Assembly: GCF_025742995.1 (NCBI RefSeq)
Contig: NZ_JAOVQM010000002.1
Location: 186,001-250,000 of the forward strand
Source of the DNA: Paracholeplasma manati
Lineage (GTDB): Bacteria; Bacillota_I; Bacilli_A; Acholeplasmatales; UBA5453
DNA: 64,000 nt
Reading direction: 5' to 3'
A program made the translations under genes and the position numbers. Below the pieces are notes generated by a model. It saw nothing but the letters and a program-made list of their open reading frames with translations, did no database searches and was not told where the DNA came from. Shown here in pieces: positions 31,990 through 40,181 of this stretch. Numbering within the stretch: position 1 is the first letter of the stretch; every line of letters starts with the position of its first letter.

Positions 31990-34890
31990 ATGATAAAAAA
32001 AGTGTTCGGTTTGTTTGTCGCATTGAGCTTTGTTCTGATTTTGGCTGCCTGTGCTGAGCCATCAGCCATTCAAAAATCCTTTGAAGAACAAGCATTGGAT
32101 TACAACATTCACTTAAAAGCTTTGATTCAATCAGGGTATTTAAGTACTGTGGACAGTTATCACCCATATACTATTCAAATAGAAAATGAAACAGAACCAA
32201 AAACGTACCAAGCAAGAAGACTCGTTTTTGCTTACACAGATGAACAGTATAATGACCTGTTTTTAGAACTAGGTATTAAAGAAAGGGACTTTTATTGTAT
32301 CGCGGATTTTGATGCTTTCATGAAAAACACTATTTTGGATTCTGAAATCGATCAAAAATCCTTCCCTTTGAATTATCTTGGTATCGTAGATACACCTGCT
32401 CAAATTACGAATGTTCCAACCCTACATGGGGATTATTTCACTGTAGCGAGATATTCGGTTAATTATAATAGAAAGTTTAGCAGTGGCTCAATTTATGCCA
32501 ACTTAGATATTTCTGATTTTTTAGATGAAAATGGTCTATTTACTCAAGATATGTATTTGGAACATATTTATGAAAAGTATACCATCGAGGAACTTGAGGA
32601 ACTGCTTATTGAAAGAGCTGAAAGAACCATTAGTCTTATCGACCTCGTTAAATATAAATTCGGATATTATTATGTGCCAAGTGAAATATTCTGGCCAAGT
32701 GGTATTGAACTACCCGAAGCAGGTCCTAAGTGCAGTGTTTCTAAGTTGATTGAAGTCGAAAACAAGACCTCTGCTTTTTATGGGTTAGTTACTGGTGCAT
32801 CCACGTTAACTGACCTTGCTGGAACCGAAAACTATACCACGTTCGCCCCATCTAACGATGAGTTAAAAGCCATTTTGGACAATAAGAATGGTCGTTTCAC
32901 TAAAGATGAAGCAACCAGAGATAAAGAAGAATTCCTCCAAAATCATACCGTTCTCGGTAGTTACAGTTTCGCTGATTTACGAGATATGGCCCCTTATACA
33001 TTAGAATCCTTATCGGGTAATAATCTCTATGTGGTTTCGGATGGTACGAGGGTATTTATCAATGGGTATGAGATTAAAGAGTCTGACATGGCGGCTACCA
33101 ACGGATTTGTCCATGAATTGGATGGCGTTTTATATAGACCAGTGAGGTCCACAGATAAAAACTTAGTGGAAGTACTTGAAGCGAGTGATGAATTCTCTGT
33201 GTTATCCAGTCATTTATCCACGCTCAATTTAAGTCCGACATTGACAGAAGGTGATTACACAGTCATCGCGCCATCGAAAACCAGTTATGAAGCTTGGTTA
33301 TCGTTAAGAGAATTGTCGATTGACAGTACTGCTGACCATGAGTTAATCACCAACACGTTATTATCACATGTGATACCAGGGTCGTACTCAGTGGATCAGC
33401 TCCTCAATATGACAAAATCATCACCAATATTATTTGAAACCTTGGCTGAGGGGGGAATGATCGAAATATCTCAAGACGCCTCCAAAGTACTCTATGCCAA
33501 TGGTGTACCATTCTTATCAGACAGTTTATCCGCTTCTAATGGGTATGTTCATTCGATTGATAGCGTACTCGAACCAGAAGTATTATTAGACTTGTTCGAA
33601 TTAATCACATCCTTAGAAGACTTATCGAGATTTGATGAATTACTCGATATTCTTGCACAAAATGCGATTTTCTTACCAGTCGATGATTATACATTATTCG
33701 CACCAACCAATGATGCGATATTGGATTGGATGATTGAAACCAACATCGATATTTATAGTCCGAATGCAGTCGATACAGTCTACGCATTCGTTCAGTCACA
33801 CATGGCATCCGGTATTAATAGCCGTGCACAACTATCCAGTTTAAGTGCGAACGGTCCTACCGATGTGCCATCATTATTACCAAACGTCTCGATTACCATT
33901 TCACAAGACACTGAAGGCAATCTATACGCCAATGGTGTGATGGTTGTGAACTCTTATGAAGCGTTGAATGGTGTCATTCATACCGTGAATACCGTCTTAT
34001 TACCAGACGAACCCAATACCCTATTATCGGTATTAACCGATTTAGGTCAGTTTTCAATCTTCCTTCAATTGATGGAGGGAGCTGGTTTACAAAGTTACTT
34101 AACAACGGTTGAAGGCACCTATACGGTATTCGCACCAACCAACCCTGCGTTTGAAGCGTTAATGGCTGAACTTCAAATCGATGTGGCCGGCTTAAGTGCA
34201 TTACCAGGGTTAGAGGGTATTCTTCAGTATCATATCGTTGAAGGTACTTTAACAAGAACTGACTTGAACACCCGTTTTGATAATGACAACACCTTGCTTA
34301 CAACCTTATTAATGAATCGTGACCTGTTGTTATCTAAAAACTTAGATGATCAACTCACGGTGAATGACATCGTATTGTTGCCAAACGATGGTCCTGCAGA
34401 CAATGGGTATGTATTTGGTATCGGTGCTGTATTGATGCCTGAACCATCTGAAGAAGAACCTGTCATGGGCAATATCATCGATGTCCTCAATGAAGGTGGC
34501 GTCTTTACCACTTTAGTTGCAGCCCTTGAAACCACAGGTCTTGACCTCTTGTTGGTGGGTACTGAACCGTACACAGTATTCGCACCACTCGATGGGTATT
34601 TCATGGTCAAAATGATTCAAGATGAAATCACCTTAGAAACCTTACTGGCTGACCCAGGTCTATTGGAATTTTTAAGATCCCATATCGTTTTGGGTTCATG
34701 GGATGCTGATAGTCTGAAGGCTTTAGTACTCAGTGGCCAAAATATCATATCGACATTGAATGGGAACTTACTAACGATTTCTGAAACCGATGGTTACTTA
34801 TTCATCAATGGTAAAGACATCATCGTACCGAATATGCTCGCGACCAATGGTGTGGTTCACTCCATGGCGGGATTCTTAGTGGATTTATAG
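31990..34890 (+). CDS. fasciclin (FAS1) multidomain lipoprotein
   Basis: A 966-residue surface lipoprotein. The signal peptide MIKKVFGLFVALSFVLILAAC ends in the lipobox ILAAC. Residues 25 to about 250 form a unique region. After that come five FAS1 repeats at roughly 255-385, 390-525, 528-665, 668-810 and 825-966, each marked by the first strand motif (TTFAPSNDEL, TVIAPSKTSY, TLFAPTNDAI, TVFAPTNPAF, TVFAPLDGYF) and ending in a VHxxxxVL(E/L)P-type strand. FAS1 domains mediate adhesion and matrix binding. ATG 31990 is preferred over ATG 31984 because GGGAG is 8 nt away rather than 2. A -10 TATAAT is at 31932-31937. The gene is monocistronic, with a bidirectional terminator behind it. Confidence 0.88.
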   Translation: MIKKVFGLFVALSFVLILAACAEPSAIQKSFEEQALDYNIHLKALIQSGYLSTVDSYHPYTIQIENETEPKTYQARRLVFAYTDEQYNDLFLELGIKERDFYCIADFDAFMKNTILDSEIDQKSFPLNYLGIVDTPAQITNVPTLHGDYFTVARYSVNYNRKFSSGSIYANLDISDFLDENGLFTQDMYLEHIYEKYTIEELEELLIERAERTISLIDLVKYKFGYYYVPSEIFWPSGIELPEAGPKCSVSKLIEVENKTSAFYGLVTGASTLTDLAGTENYTTFAPSNDELKAILDNKNGRFTKDEATRDKEEFLQNHTVLGSYSFADLRDMAPYTLESLSGNNLYVVSDGTRVFINGYEIKESDMAATNGFVHELDGVLYRPVRSTDKNLVEVLEASDEFSVLSSHLSTLNLSPTLTEGDYTVIAPSKTSYEAWLSLRELSIDSTADHELITNTLLSHVIPGSYSVDQLLNMTKSSPILFETLAEGGMIEISQDASKVLYANGVPFLSDSLSASNGYVHSIDSVLEPEVLLDLFELITSLEDLSRFDELLDILAQNAIFLPVDDYTLFAPTNDAILDWMIETNIDIYSPNAVDTVYAFVQSHMASGINSRAQLSSLSANGPTDVPSLLPNVSITISQDTEGNLYANGVMVVNSYEALNGVIHTVNTVLLPDEPNTLLSVLTDLGQFSIFLQLMEGAGLQSYLTTVEGTYTVFAPTNPAFEALMAELQIDVAGLSALPGLEGILQYHIVEGTLTRTDLNTRFDNDNTLLTTLLMNRDLLLSKNLDDQLTVNDIVLLPNDGPADNGYVFGIGAVLMPEPSEEEPVMGNIIDVLNEGGVFTTLVAALETTGLDLLLVGTEPYTVFAPLDGYFMVKMIQDEITLETLLADPGLLEFLRSHIVLGSWDADSLKALVLSGQNIISTLNGNLLTISETDGYLFINGKDIIVPNMLATNGVVHSMAGFLVDL

Positions 34891-34895
34891 TAAAT

Positions 34896-34933
34896 AAAAG
34901 TCTAAACTCAAAATATTGGGTTTAGACTTTTTT
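34896..34933. terminator. bidirectional terminator
   Basis: AAAAGTCTAAACTC pairs with GGGTTTAGACTTTT (one G-T wobble), followed by T residues; the mirrored A run serves the converging minus-strand gene. Confidence 0.88.
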
Positions 34934-34935
34934 CT

Positions 34936-35196
34936 TTATATTTTCTTAACTTTTAAACGTTGAAAGTTTTCAATCAATCGCTTGGTTTCTTCAGTGGTTA
35001 ACACACGGCCATATGAAATGATGACATTGTCCACAATTAAACCTGGGGTTCTAAGTAAACCCGATTGAGCGATAGACTTCATGTCAGTAACATAAAGCAC
35101 TTGTGCATCCAACCCCATTTCAGAAACCGCTCTTACGACGTTTTCGTGAAGCTTCTTACAATTTACACAACCTGAACCTAATACCTTGATTTCCAT
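34936..35196 (-). CDS. small thioredoxin-like redox protein
   Basis: An 86-residue single thioredoxin fold of the archaeal MTH895/TM0996 type. The redox motif is CVNC (residues 10-13, GSGCVNCKKLHENV), with the cis-Pro in RTPGLIVDN. These short proteins are often found beside ArsP-type permeases, as here, where the permease gene ends 12 nt upstream. Start ATG follows AGGAGG. A role as electron donor or metal/metalloid carrier for the permease is inferred from that context only. Confidence 0.85.
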   Translation of the reverse strand: MEIKVLGSGCVNCKKLHENVVRAVSEMGLDAQVLYVTDMKSIAQSGLLRTPGLIVDNVIISYGRVLTTEETKRLIENFQRLKVKKI

Positions 35197-35208
35197 GTTT
35201 AAATCCTC

Positions 35209-36222
35209 CTAAATGAATAAATAGCCAAATGCGTTAAACAAATAACCGACCAACAATATACCCACAGTAACAATCCCTACAAACGTCACGAGTAATTTGG
35301 TTTTTACCACTTTTTTCAACATCACGATGGATGGTAATGATAAAGCGGTGACCGCCATCATAAACGATAAAACCGTGCCTAACCCAACGCCTTTTAAGAT
35401 CAAAGCCTCGGCGATTGGTAGTGTACCAAAGATATCGGCGTACATTGGGATCCCAACAAGGGTAGCGAGAACCACAGAGAATGGGTTATCTTGACCCAAC
35501 ACCATCTCAATCAAAGCTTGTGGGATATAACCGTGAATGATCGCGCCGATACCGACGCCAATCAAAACATATAACCAAACTTTATGAATCACTTCTTTGA
35601 CTTGTGCAATCCCGTAGTTCACACGGTCTTTTTTCGTCATTTCCATCGGTTCACCCAAATCGGTCATCATCATTGGACTGGGTTCTTTAACGAAATCTTC
35701 CACGTATTGATCCATTTTGAAGAGACTGATCAAAGTACCACCGATGATCGCGATGATTAAGCCAGTCACGACATAGGCTAAAGCGACCCACCCATTGAAG
35801 ATGGTTGCGAGAAGTAGAATCGAAGCGAGGTCAACCAGTGGCGATGAAATTAGGAATGAAAAGGTGACCCCAATTGGTAAACCCGCTTTGGTGAACCCAA
35901 TAAAAATCGGAATGGATGAACAAGAACAAAATGGGGTAACAGTACCTAATAACGCACCAATCGTATTCGCCCATATACCCTTAAATTTGCCTAAGATAGC
36001 TTGTGTTTTCTCAGGTGTGAAATACGACTGGATATAACTCGATATAAAGATTAAAATCGATAATAGAATAAAAATCTTAATCACATCATAGAAGAAGAAC
36101 ACCAACCCATGAAACAGTGGTGAATCTGCTTCTACGCCAAGTGATTGAAATAACCATTCGAAAAACTGACTTAACCAAGTCATTTTCAGAAACATGTCTG
36201 AAAACCAAGACCATATATTCAT
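35209..36222 (-). CDS. ArsP-family permease (organoarsenical or metal efflux)
   Basis: A 337-residue membrane protein of the permease/UPF0718 family with about eight helices and a polar central loop. The diagnostic segment is LLGTVTPFCSCSSIPIFIGFTKAGLPIGVTFSFLISSPLVD, whose cysteine pair is required for trivalent methylarsenical transport in ArsP. LVGIPMYADIFGTLPIAEALILKGVGLGT is the second conserved block. Related proteins act on copper or zinc, so the substrate is not certain. Start ATG 36222 follows GAGGAT. It is co-transcribed with the thioredoxin-like gene. A palindrome lies just upstream, over its probable transcription start. Confidence 0.82.
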   Translation of the reverse strand: MNIWSWFSDMFLKMTWLSQFFEWLFQSLGVEADSPLFHGLVFFFYDVIKIFILLSILIFISSYIQSYFTPEKTQAILGKFKGIWANTIGALLGTVTPFCSCSSIPIFIGFTKAGLPIGVTFSFLISSPLVDLASILLLATIFNGWVALAYVVTGLIIAIIGGTLISLFKMDQYVEDFVKEPSPMMMTDLGEPMEMTKKDRVNYGIAQVKEVIHKVWLYVLIGVGIGAIIHGYIPQALIEMVLGQDNPFSVVLATLVGIPMYADIFGTLPIAEALILKGVGLGTVLSFMMAVTALSLPSIVMLKKVVKTKLLVTFVGIVTVGILLVGYLFNAFGYLFI

Positions 36223-36236
36223 ATAAAAATCCTCAC

Positions 36237-36263
36237 ATAGATAATCATCTATACATCATTATA
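36237..36263 (-). promoter_or_regulatory. arsP promoter with overlapping palindrome
   Basis: On the minus strand TATAAT occupies 36263-36258, followed downstream by the perfect dyad ATAGAT-AATC-ATCTAT (36237-36252) at the expected start site. The shape recalls ArsR/SmtB-type operators, but no arsR gene is in the window. Confidence 0.5.
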
Positions 36264-36265
36264 TA

Positions 36266-36298
36266 ACAAAAAAAGGCGTTTTGTATACGCCTTTTTGG
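36266..36298 (-). terminator. aquaporin gene terminator
   Basis: AAAAAGGCGT (36270-36279) pairs with ACGCCTTTTT (36287-36296); the minus-strand transcript then runs into a U-tract. Confidence 0.85.
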
Positions 36299-36299
36299 T

Positions 36300-36959
36300 T
36301 TATTCTAATTGATTTGAAACATGTGCTGCTAAGAAAGAACCTAAGAGTGGGAACAAAATGAATACCCATACTTGTTCTAAAGCAACCCCACCTTGGAATA
36401 ATGCAGGGGATAAACTTCTCGCTGGGTTGACACCAACACCGGTTAAGTCAAAACCAAATAAAATAATCGCGATTAAGGATAAACCGATGACCAATCCCGC
36501 AAATGGTTGTGTCTTCTCGGATTTGGTAACCCCTAAGATGACCAACATGAAGAAGAAGGTCAATAGCAGTTCAACCAAACCACCAAATAACAATTCTACG
36601 AAACCATCTTGTGGTAGTGCTGCCGATACGGTATTCGCGCCGAGTGCAGCGTTAGAACCTAAGAATACAACCAATAGCCCTGAAGCGAGGACTGCACCTA
36701 AAACTTGACCGAGTACGTAAACCCCAAGTTCTAGCGCGGATAATTTTTTCTTTAAGAACATCGTGAATGTGACGGCTGGATTGAAATGACCACCAGACAT
36801 ATGACCCACTGCGAACGCCATTAAAACCACGGTTAAACCGAAAGTTAAGGCTGTTAACAAGCGATCACCACCAGACATCACTGCGACGCCTGTACCAAAC
36901 AACACGAGTACGAATGTACCCAAAAATTCTGCTAAACCTTTTTTAAAATTAATAGACAT
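36300..36959 (-). CDS. aquaporin/glycerol facilitator family channel
   Basis: A 219-residue MIP-family channel with six helices and both NPA boxes: GHFNPAVTFTMF and GVNPARSLSPALF. The residue pattern after the second NPA (ARS) is that of water-type channels (AqpZ) rather than GlpF, which has ARD. Such channels pass water and sometimes neutral solutes including arsenite. It precedes the ArsP-type permease on the same strand, but a terminator separates them. ATG 36959 follows GGAGGT. Confidence 0.9.
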   Translation of the reverse strand: MSINFKKGLAEFLGTFVLVLFGTGVAVMSGGDRLLTALTFGLTVVLMAFAVGHMSGGHFNPAVTFTMFLKKKLSALELGVYVLGQVLGAVLASGLLVVFLGSNAALGANTVSAALPQDGFVELLFGGLVELLLTFFFMLVILGVTKSEKTQPFAGLVIGLSLIAIILFGFDLTGVGVNPARSLSPALFQGGVALEQVWVFILFPLLGSFLAAHVSNQLE

Positions 36960-37036
36960 GATGATGTACCTCCATCGATTATTGTATCACTTGAGGTATC
37001 ATAGGTGAAGTGAAGTGACTTCACAAATGGCGGGTA

Positions 37037-37065
37037 TTGTAAAAATAGAATATATTTTCTATAAT
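37037..37065 (+). promoter_or_regulatory. promoter of the GNAT gene
   Basis: TTGTAA (37037-37042), 17-nt spacer, TATAAT (37060-37065). The start site near 37072 leaves a leader of about 145 nt before the coding region. Confidence 0.75.
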
Positions 37066-37109
37066 AAAGATAGATTTGGAGATGAGAAGATGTTGATTTA
37101 GTCTATGCA

Positions 37110-37187
37110 TTACCGTATAACACCTTTTTTTGTGTTACAGGTAAGGGTAGACGCTACAATCAACCTCTTTTTTTGCGTTATCCTTAC
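37110..37187 (+). promoter_or_regulatory. structured 5' leader with two competing hairpins
   Basis: Hairpin 1: TTACC (37110-37114) and inner TAACAC (37118-37123) pair with GTGTTA (37132-37137) and GGTAA (37140-37144). Hairpin 2: GTAAGGGTA-ACGC (37141-37154, one bulged G) pairs with GCGT-TAT-CCTTAC (37175-37187). The right arm of hairpin 1 and the left arm of hairpin 2 share 37141-37144, so the outer stems exclude each other. Both loops hold runs of seven or more T. It matches no riboswitch class I know. Confidence 0.5.
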
Positions 37188-37216
37188 AAATAAAAGTGAT
37201 AAGGAGAAAACAATAT

Positions 37217-38176
37217 ATGATCACATTTAAATTCTATGAAGACAACGATTTTTACACATTAGAACAATTCATCCTCAATAGCTATAACTACGACGTACCA
37301 GCTTGGGGATTATCCAGACATGAATTCTGTCGAGCATTACACCCGGATTTTAAACATGCCCACAAAGCGTGGACCGAATCCATGGGCGTATTTTTAGAGG
37401 ATGGCAACATCATTTCAGCCGTCATTTCTGAAGGTTGTTACGATGGAGATGCCTTCTTTCTATTCGATTCAAAAGCACGTGGTGAAGACGTTAACCTGCT
37501 CAAACGCATGATCAAATTCGCAATCACCCATTTGTACGCCATCGAATCCGATGACATTCAAAGAACCCTTCATTTATATGTACCTAATTGGCATACCACA
37601 CTGAAAGACTTGGTGCTTACCATGGGCTTTACAAAAGAAGATTATGAAGAAACCTCGATGCACATCGACATTAAAGAACAACCATTTGAAGTGAAACTAC
37701 CTGAAGGGTATCACTTCAACACAACCCCTGTACCCGCCTTCTATTTATCCAATACCCATCGTCACGCGTTTGGGTATGGTTTACCACACGCTGAACAGGG
37801 GTCCACGGCTTTTTCAAAACTACGTACGATGAAGCATTATGACCCATCCTTAGAAGTGGTGGTGTTAGATCCTGAAGATAGACCTGTCGCTTTTGGTATC
37901 GGTTGGGTAGATGAAACGATGCCATACGCGGAACTTGAACCATTGGCTGTGGTTTGGTGGGAACGCCGTAAAGGCTTTGGTAAAGCGGTGATTTATGAAT
38001 TATGTAACCGAATCAAAGCCAAATACCCACACGTTTCAAGCATGACTGGTGGCGATCAACCATTTTATAAAGCCATTGGGTTTTATCCAAAATCCAAAAC
38101 CCCAAGGTATCAATTTCAAATGAAAATCTATAAGTCTTGGGATGAACGTTCTAAAAACGAACAATATCGATTTTAA
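37217..38176 (+). CDS. tandem GNAT-fold N-acetyltransferase
   Basis: A 319-residue protein that looks like two GNAT domains in tandem. The C-terminal one (about 175-315) has a convincing acetyl-CoA loop, WWERRKGFGKAVIYELCNRI, after the strand PYAELEPLAVV. The N-terminal half (about 1-165) has strands and a helix in the right order (MGVFLEDGNIISAVISEGCYDGDAFFLF) but no clear acetyl-CoA loop, so it may be degenerate, as in mycothiol synthase-like and Eis-like proteins. Substrate unknown. ATG 37217 follows AAGGAG with 10 nt spacing; an upstream frame from 37196 lies in the leader. Expression is probably controlled through the long leader. Confidence 0.78.
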   Translation: MITFKFYEDNDFYTLEQFILNSYNYDVPAWGLSRHEFCRALHPDFKHAHKAWTESMGVFLEDGNIISAVISEGCYDGDAFFLFDSKARGEDVNLLKRMIKFAITHLYAIESDDIQRTLHLYVPNWHTTLKDLVLTMGFTKEDYEETSMHIDIKEQPFEVKLPEGYHFNTTPVPAFYLSNTHRHAFGYGLPHAEQGSTAFSKLRTMKHYDPSLEVVVLDPEDRPVAFGIGWVDETMPYAELEPLAVVWWERRKGFGKAVIYELCNRIKAKYPHVSSMTGGDQPFYKAIGFYPKSKTPRYQFQMKIYKSWDERSKNEQYRF

Positions 38177-38180
38177 TGAA

Positions 38181-38217
38181 AAAACAGGTAAGGCAATTAA
38201 ACCGCCCTACCTGTTTT
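38181..38217. terminator. bidirectional terminator
   Basis: AAAACAGGTAAGGC pairs with GCCCTACCTGTTTT with one mismatch. The right arm reaches the stop codon of the converging UPF0316 gene (38216-38218). Confidence 0.85.
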
Positions 38218-38779
38218 ATTTAAATAGTTTTTTCATGGGGTTGATATAACCACCCGAAACATTCGATATTTCATTAGAAACAATCATCGCTTTCGGATGA
38301 ATCAATTTAATGCCTTGAACGACTTTTGAAGCGTCTCTACGGTTCGCATAGATCATGAGTACGGATTTTTCATCGTCTTTACCCATCGCTTCTAATGAAG
38401 TCACACCAAAGCCAGCTTCACGTAAGTGGGCACAAATATCGGTTGCGAGTGCTTTCGATGTAATGGTTTGAATGAGGACTTTCCCAAACGCGAGTTTTTG
38501 TTCGATGAGTGATCCAACATAAACCCCAGCTGCGAAACCAAAACTATAAGCCACACCTTTCATAGGGGACTCTGTGATGCCATTGATGACAGAACTTGCG
38601 ATAAAGACCCACAGGAAGATTTCAACAATCGCTAAAGACGTACCGATTTTACGATACCCTTTCGAGATTAAAATGATTCTCATGGTTCCAATCGAGACTT
38701 CTACAATCTTCGCTAAAAAGATAAATAATAATTCATAAAACGGGGTTACCGTTAAGATTTCAAGGATGTTTTGCCACAT
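38216..38779 (-). CDS. UPF0316 (DUF2179) membrane protein
   Basis: A 187-residue protein of the UPF0316/YebE group. Three membrane helices (LLFIFLAKIVEVSIGTMRIILISKG, LAIVEIFLWVFIASSVING, VAYSFGFAAGVYVGSLIEQKLAFG) are followed by a C-terminal DUF2179 cytoplasmic domain (VLIQTITSKALATDICAHLREAGFGVTSLEAMG...). DUF2179 domains bind small ligands in some relatives; the role of this family is unknown. Start ATG 38779 has AGGTGGTG upstream. It is not linked to the genes on either side. Confidence 0.85.
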   Translation of the reverse strand: MWQNILEILTVTPFYELLFIFLAKIVEVSIGTMRIILISKGYRKIGTSLAIVEIFLWVFIASSVINGITESPMKGVAYSFGFAAGVYVGSLIEQKLAFGKVLIQTITSKALATDICAHLREAGFGVTSLEAMGKDDEKSVLMIYANRRDASKVVQGIKLIHPKAMIVSNEISNVSGGYINPMKKLFK

Positions 38780-38838
38780 ACAATCACCACCTCAATCATT
38801 CTATCATATCTGTGCTAAAAATGTACTTAAAAAGTGTG

Positions 38839-39546
38839 TTATGAAACCACTTTTTTAAGGGCTAAAATCTCATCTTCAGTCAGGGGTCTAAAGGTGCCTT
38901 TTTTGAGGTTTTCATCCAGTTTAATTGGACCAAATGAAACCCGTTTTAAATACGTTACAGTCATATCTAATACCATGAACATGCGTTTGACTTGATGGTA
39001 TTTTCCCTCTTTGATGGTCAATAAAGCGGTATGTTCTGACAACAGTTCAATGTGGCTTGGCATACAAAGATAACCATCTTCTAAAGTGACACCCGTTTCA
39101 AATAAAGACGTATAAATGGCTTTATAATCACCACTAAATTCAACGTAATAGGTTTTATCGACATGATATCTTGGCGATAATAATTGATGGGCTAGTAAAC
39201 CATCATTGGTGATGATGAGTAACCCTTCTGTATCCAAATCCAATCGCCCCACTGGGAAGGTTTGAAGATGGTCATACCCATGGATTAAATCTTTAGTCGT
39301 TTTATGCATGGGGTCGTAATTCGATGAAATCACACCTGCTGGTTTATGTAACATCAAATAGACGTGTTTGGTATAATTAGAAACCGCACCAGCGACGATG
39401 ATTTCATCATTGGTTTCATCGATTTTTTGATCGTCTTTTTTAATGACCACCCCATTGACTTCAACCAACCCTTTGGAGATGATTCTTTTAACTTCACTGC
39501 GTGTACCATAGCCTGCATGGGCTAAGTATTTATCTAGTCTCATCAT
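38839..39546 (-). CDS. rRNA pseudouridine synthase (RsuA/RluB family)
   Basis: A 235-residue enzyme that converts specific uridines of rRNA to pseudouridine. The N-terminal S4 RNA-binding domain (MRLDKYLAHAGYGTRSEVKRIISKGLVEVNG) is followed by the catalytic domain with PVGRLDLDTEGLLIITNDG, in which the Asp of RLD is the nucleophile, and KEGKYHQVKRM near the end. The short form fits RsuA (16S) as well as RluB/E/F, so no exact position is given. The start overlaps the Nudix gene stop in ATGATGA; ATG 39546 and 39543 are both possible. Confidence 0.92.
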   Translation of the reverse strand: MMRLDKYLAHAGYGTRSEVKRIISKGLVEVNGVVIKKDDQKIDETNDEIIVAGAVSNYTKHVYLMLHKPAGVISSNYDPMHKTTKDLIHGYDHLQTFPVGRLDLDTEGLLIITNDGLLAHQLLSPRYHVDKTYYVEFSGDYKAIYTSLFETGVTLEDGYLCMPSHIELLSEHTALLTIKEGKYHQVKRMFMVLDMTVTYLKRVSFGPIKLDENLKKGTFRPLTEDEILALKKVVS

Positions 39547-40031
39547 AATGTTTTGTACCTCTGGTAGATTCGATAAGCTACCCCTAATGGGTTTAATAAA
39601 GATTCATCGATGGGTAGTAAGTACCAGTTTACATCATCGACTTCCGATGACAACTTGAAGGGTGCTTTCTTGACTTTGGATATATAACACAAGAAGAGGG
39701 TATCTAAACGCTCATGATAAAACGATTCTAGGTAGGTCAGTTCATCAACTGTTTGACCAATCTCTTCGTAAACTTCCCGTTTCACCGTGTTTTCTGCCGA
39801 TTCACCTGGTTTATAATAACCGGCAACAAAAACCAAGTGTTGTTTTGAAACATAGTCTTGTTTAAGTAAAGCGACTTCGTTATATTCATTGATCACCATG
39901 GTGAGGATGCATACAGGACTATGTTCAAAAATGGGCTTGTGACAGCCTTCACAAAAGGGGACTAAGCCTTCATCGCCAATTTCTTTGGTATGGAGTAATT
40001 GACCACAATGTGGACAGTAAATAGATTTCAT
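39543..40031 (-). CDS. Nudix hydrolase with N-terminal zinc ribbon (NudC-like)
   Basis: A 162-residue protein. Residues 6-33 form a zinc ribbon (CPHCG ... CEGC). The Nudix box is complete: GYYKPGESAENTVKREVYEEIGQTV. The ribbon plus Nudix layout is that of NudC-type NADH pyrophosphatases, which also remove NAD caps from RNA, but the NudC signature SQPWPFPxS after the box is missing, so the substrate is uncertain. ATG 40031 follows GAGG. Translation is coupled to the pseudouridine synthase gene downstream. Confidence 0.85.
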   Translation of the reverse strand: MKSIYCPHCGQLLHTKEIGDEGLVPFCEGCHKPIFEHSPVCILTMVINEYNEVALLKQDYVSKQHLVFVAGYYKPGESAENTVKREVYEEIGQTVDELTYLESFYHERLDTLFLCYISKVKKAPFKLSSEVDDVNWYLLPIDESLLNPLGVAYRIYQRYKTL

Positions 40032-40116
40032 AGGTTAACCTCGCGATTCTATTGTATCAAAGTTTGTGTCCTATTTTATAAAAATAGATGTCTTGTGGTG
40101 AAAAACCGATAATTTA

Positions 40117-40145
40117 TTGTAAAAATATTAAATTTCCCTTATAAT
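40117..40145 (+). promoter_or_regulatory. promoter of the cyclic-di-GMP operon
   Basis: TTGTAA (40117-40122), 17-nt spacer, TATAAT (40140-40145). The same box pair as for the GNAT gene at 37 kb. Confidence 0.75.
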
Positions 40146-40181
40146 GATGATTGTTAGGACTTAGAAAACGGGGAAATTTAA

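Noticed and set aside
37081-37100. Short leader peptide (ATG TTG ATT TAG) in the GNAT leader
   Set aside because: Three codons and no regulatory codon run; not enough to claim translation.
36300-38176. One operon of aquaporin, ArsP and thioredoxin genes
   Set aside because: A clear minus-strand terminator and a separate promoter lie between the aquaporin and arsP genes, so at most partial read-through joins them.
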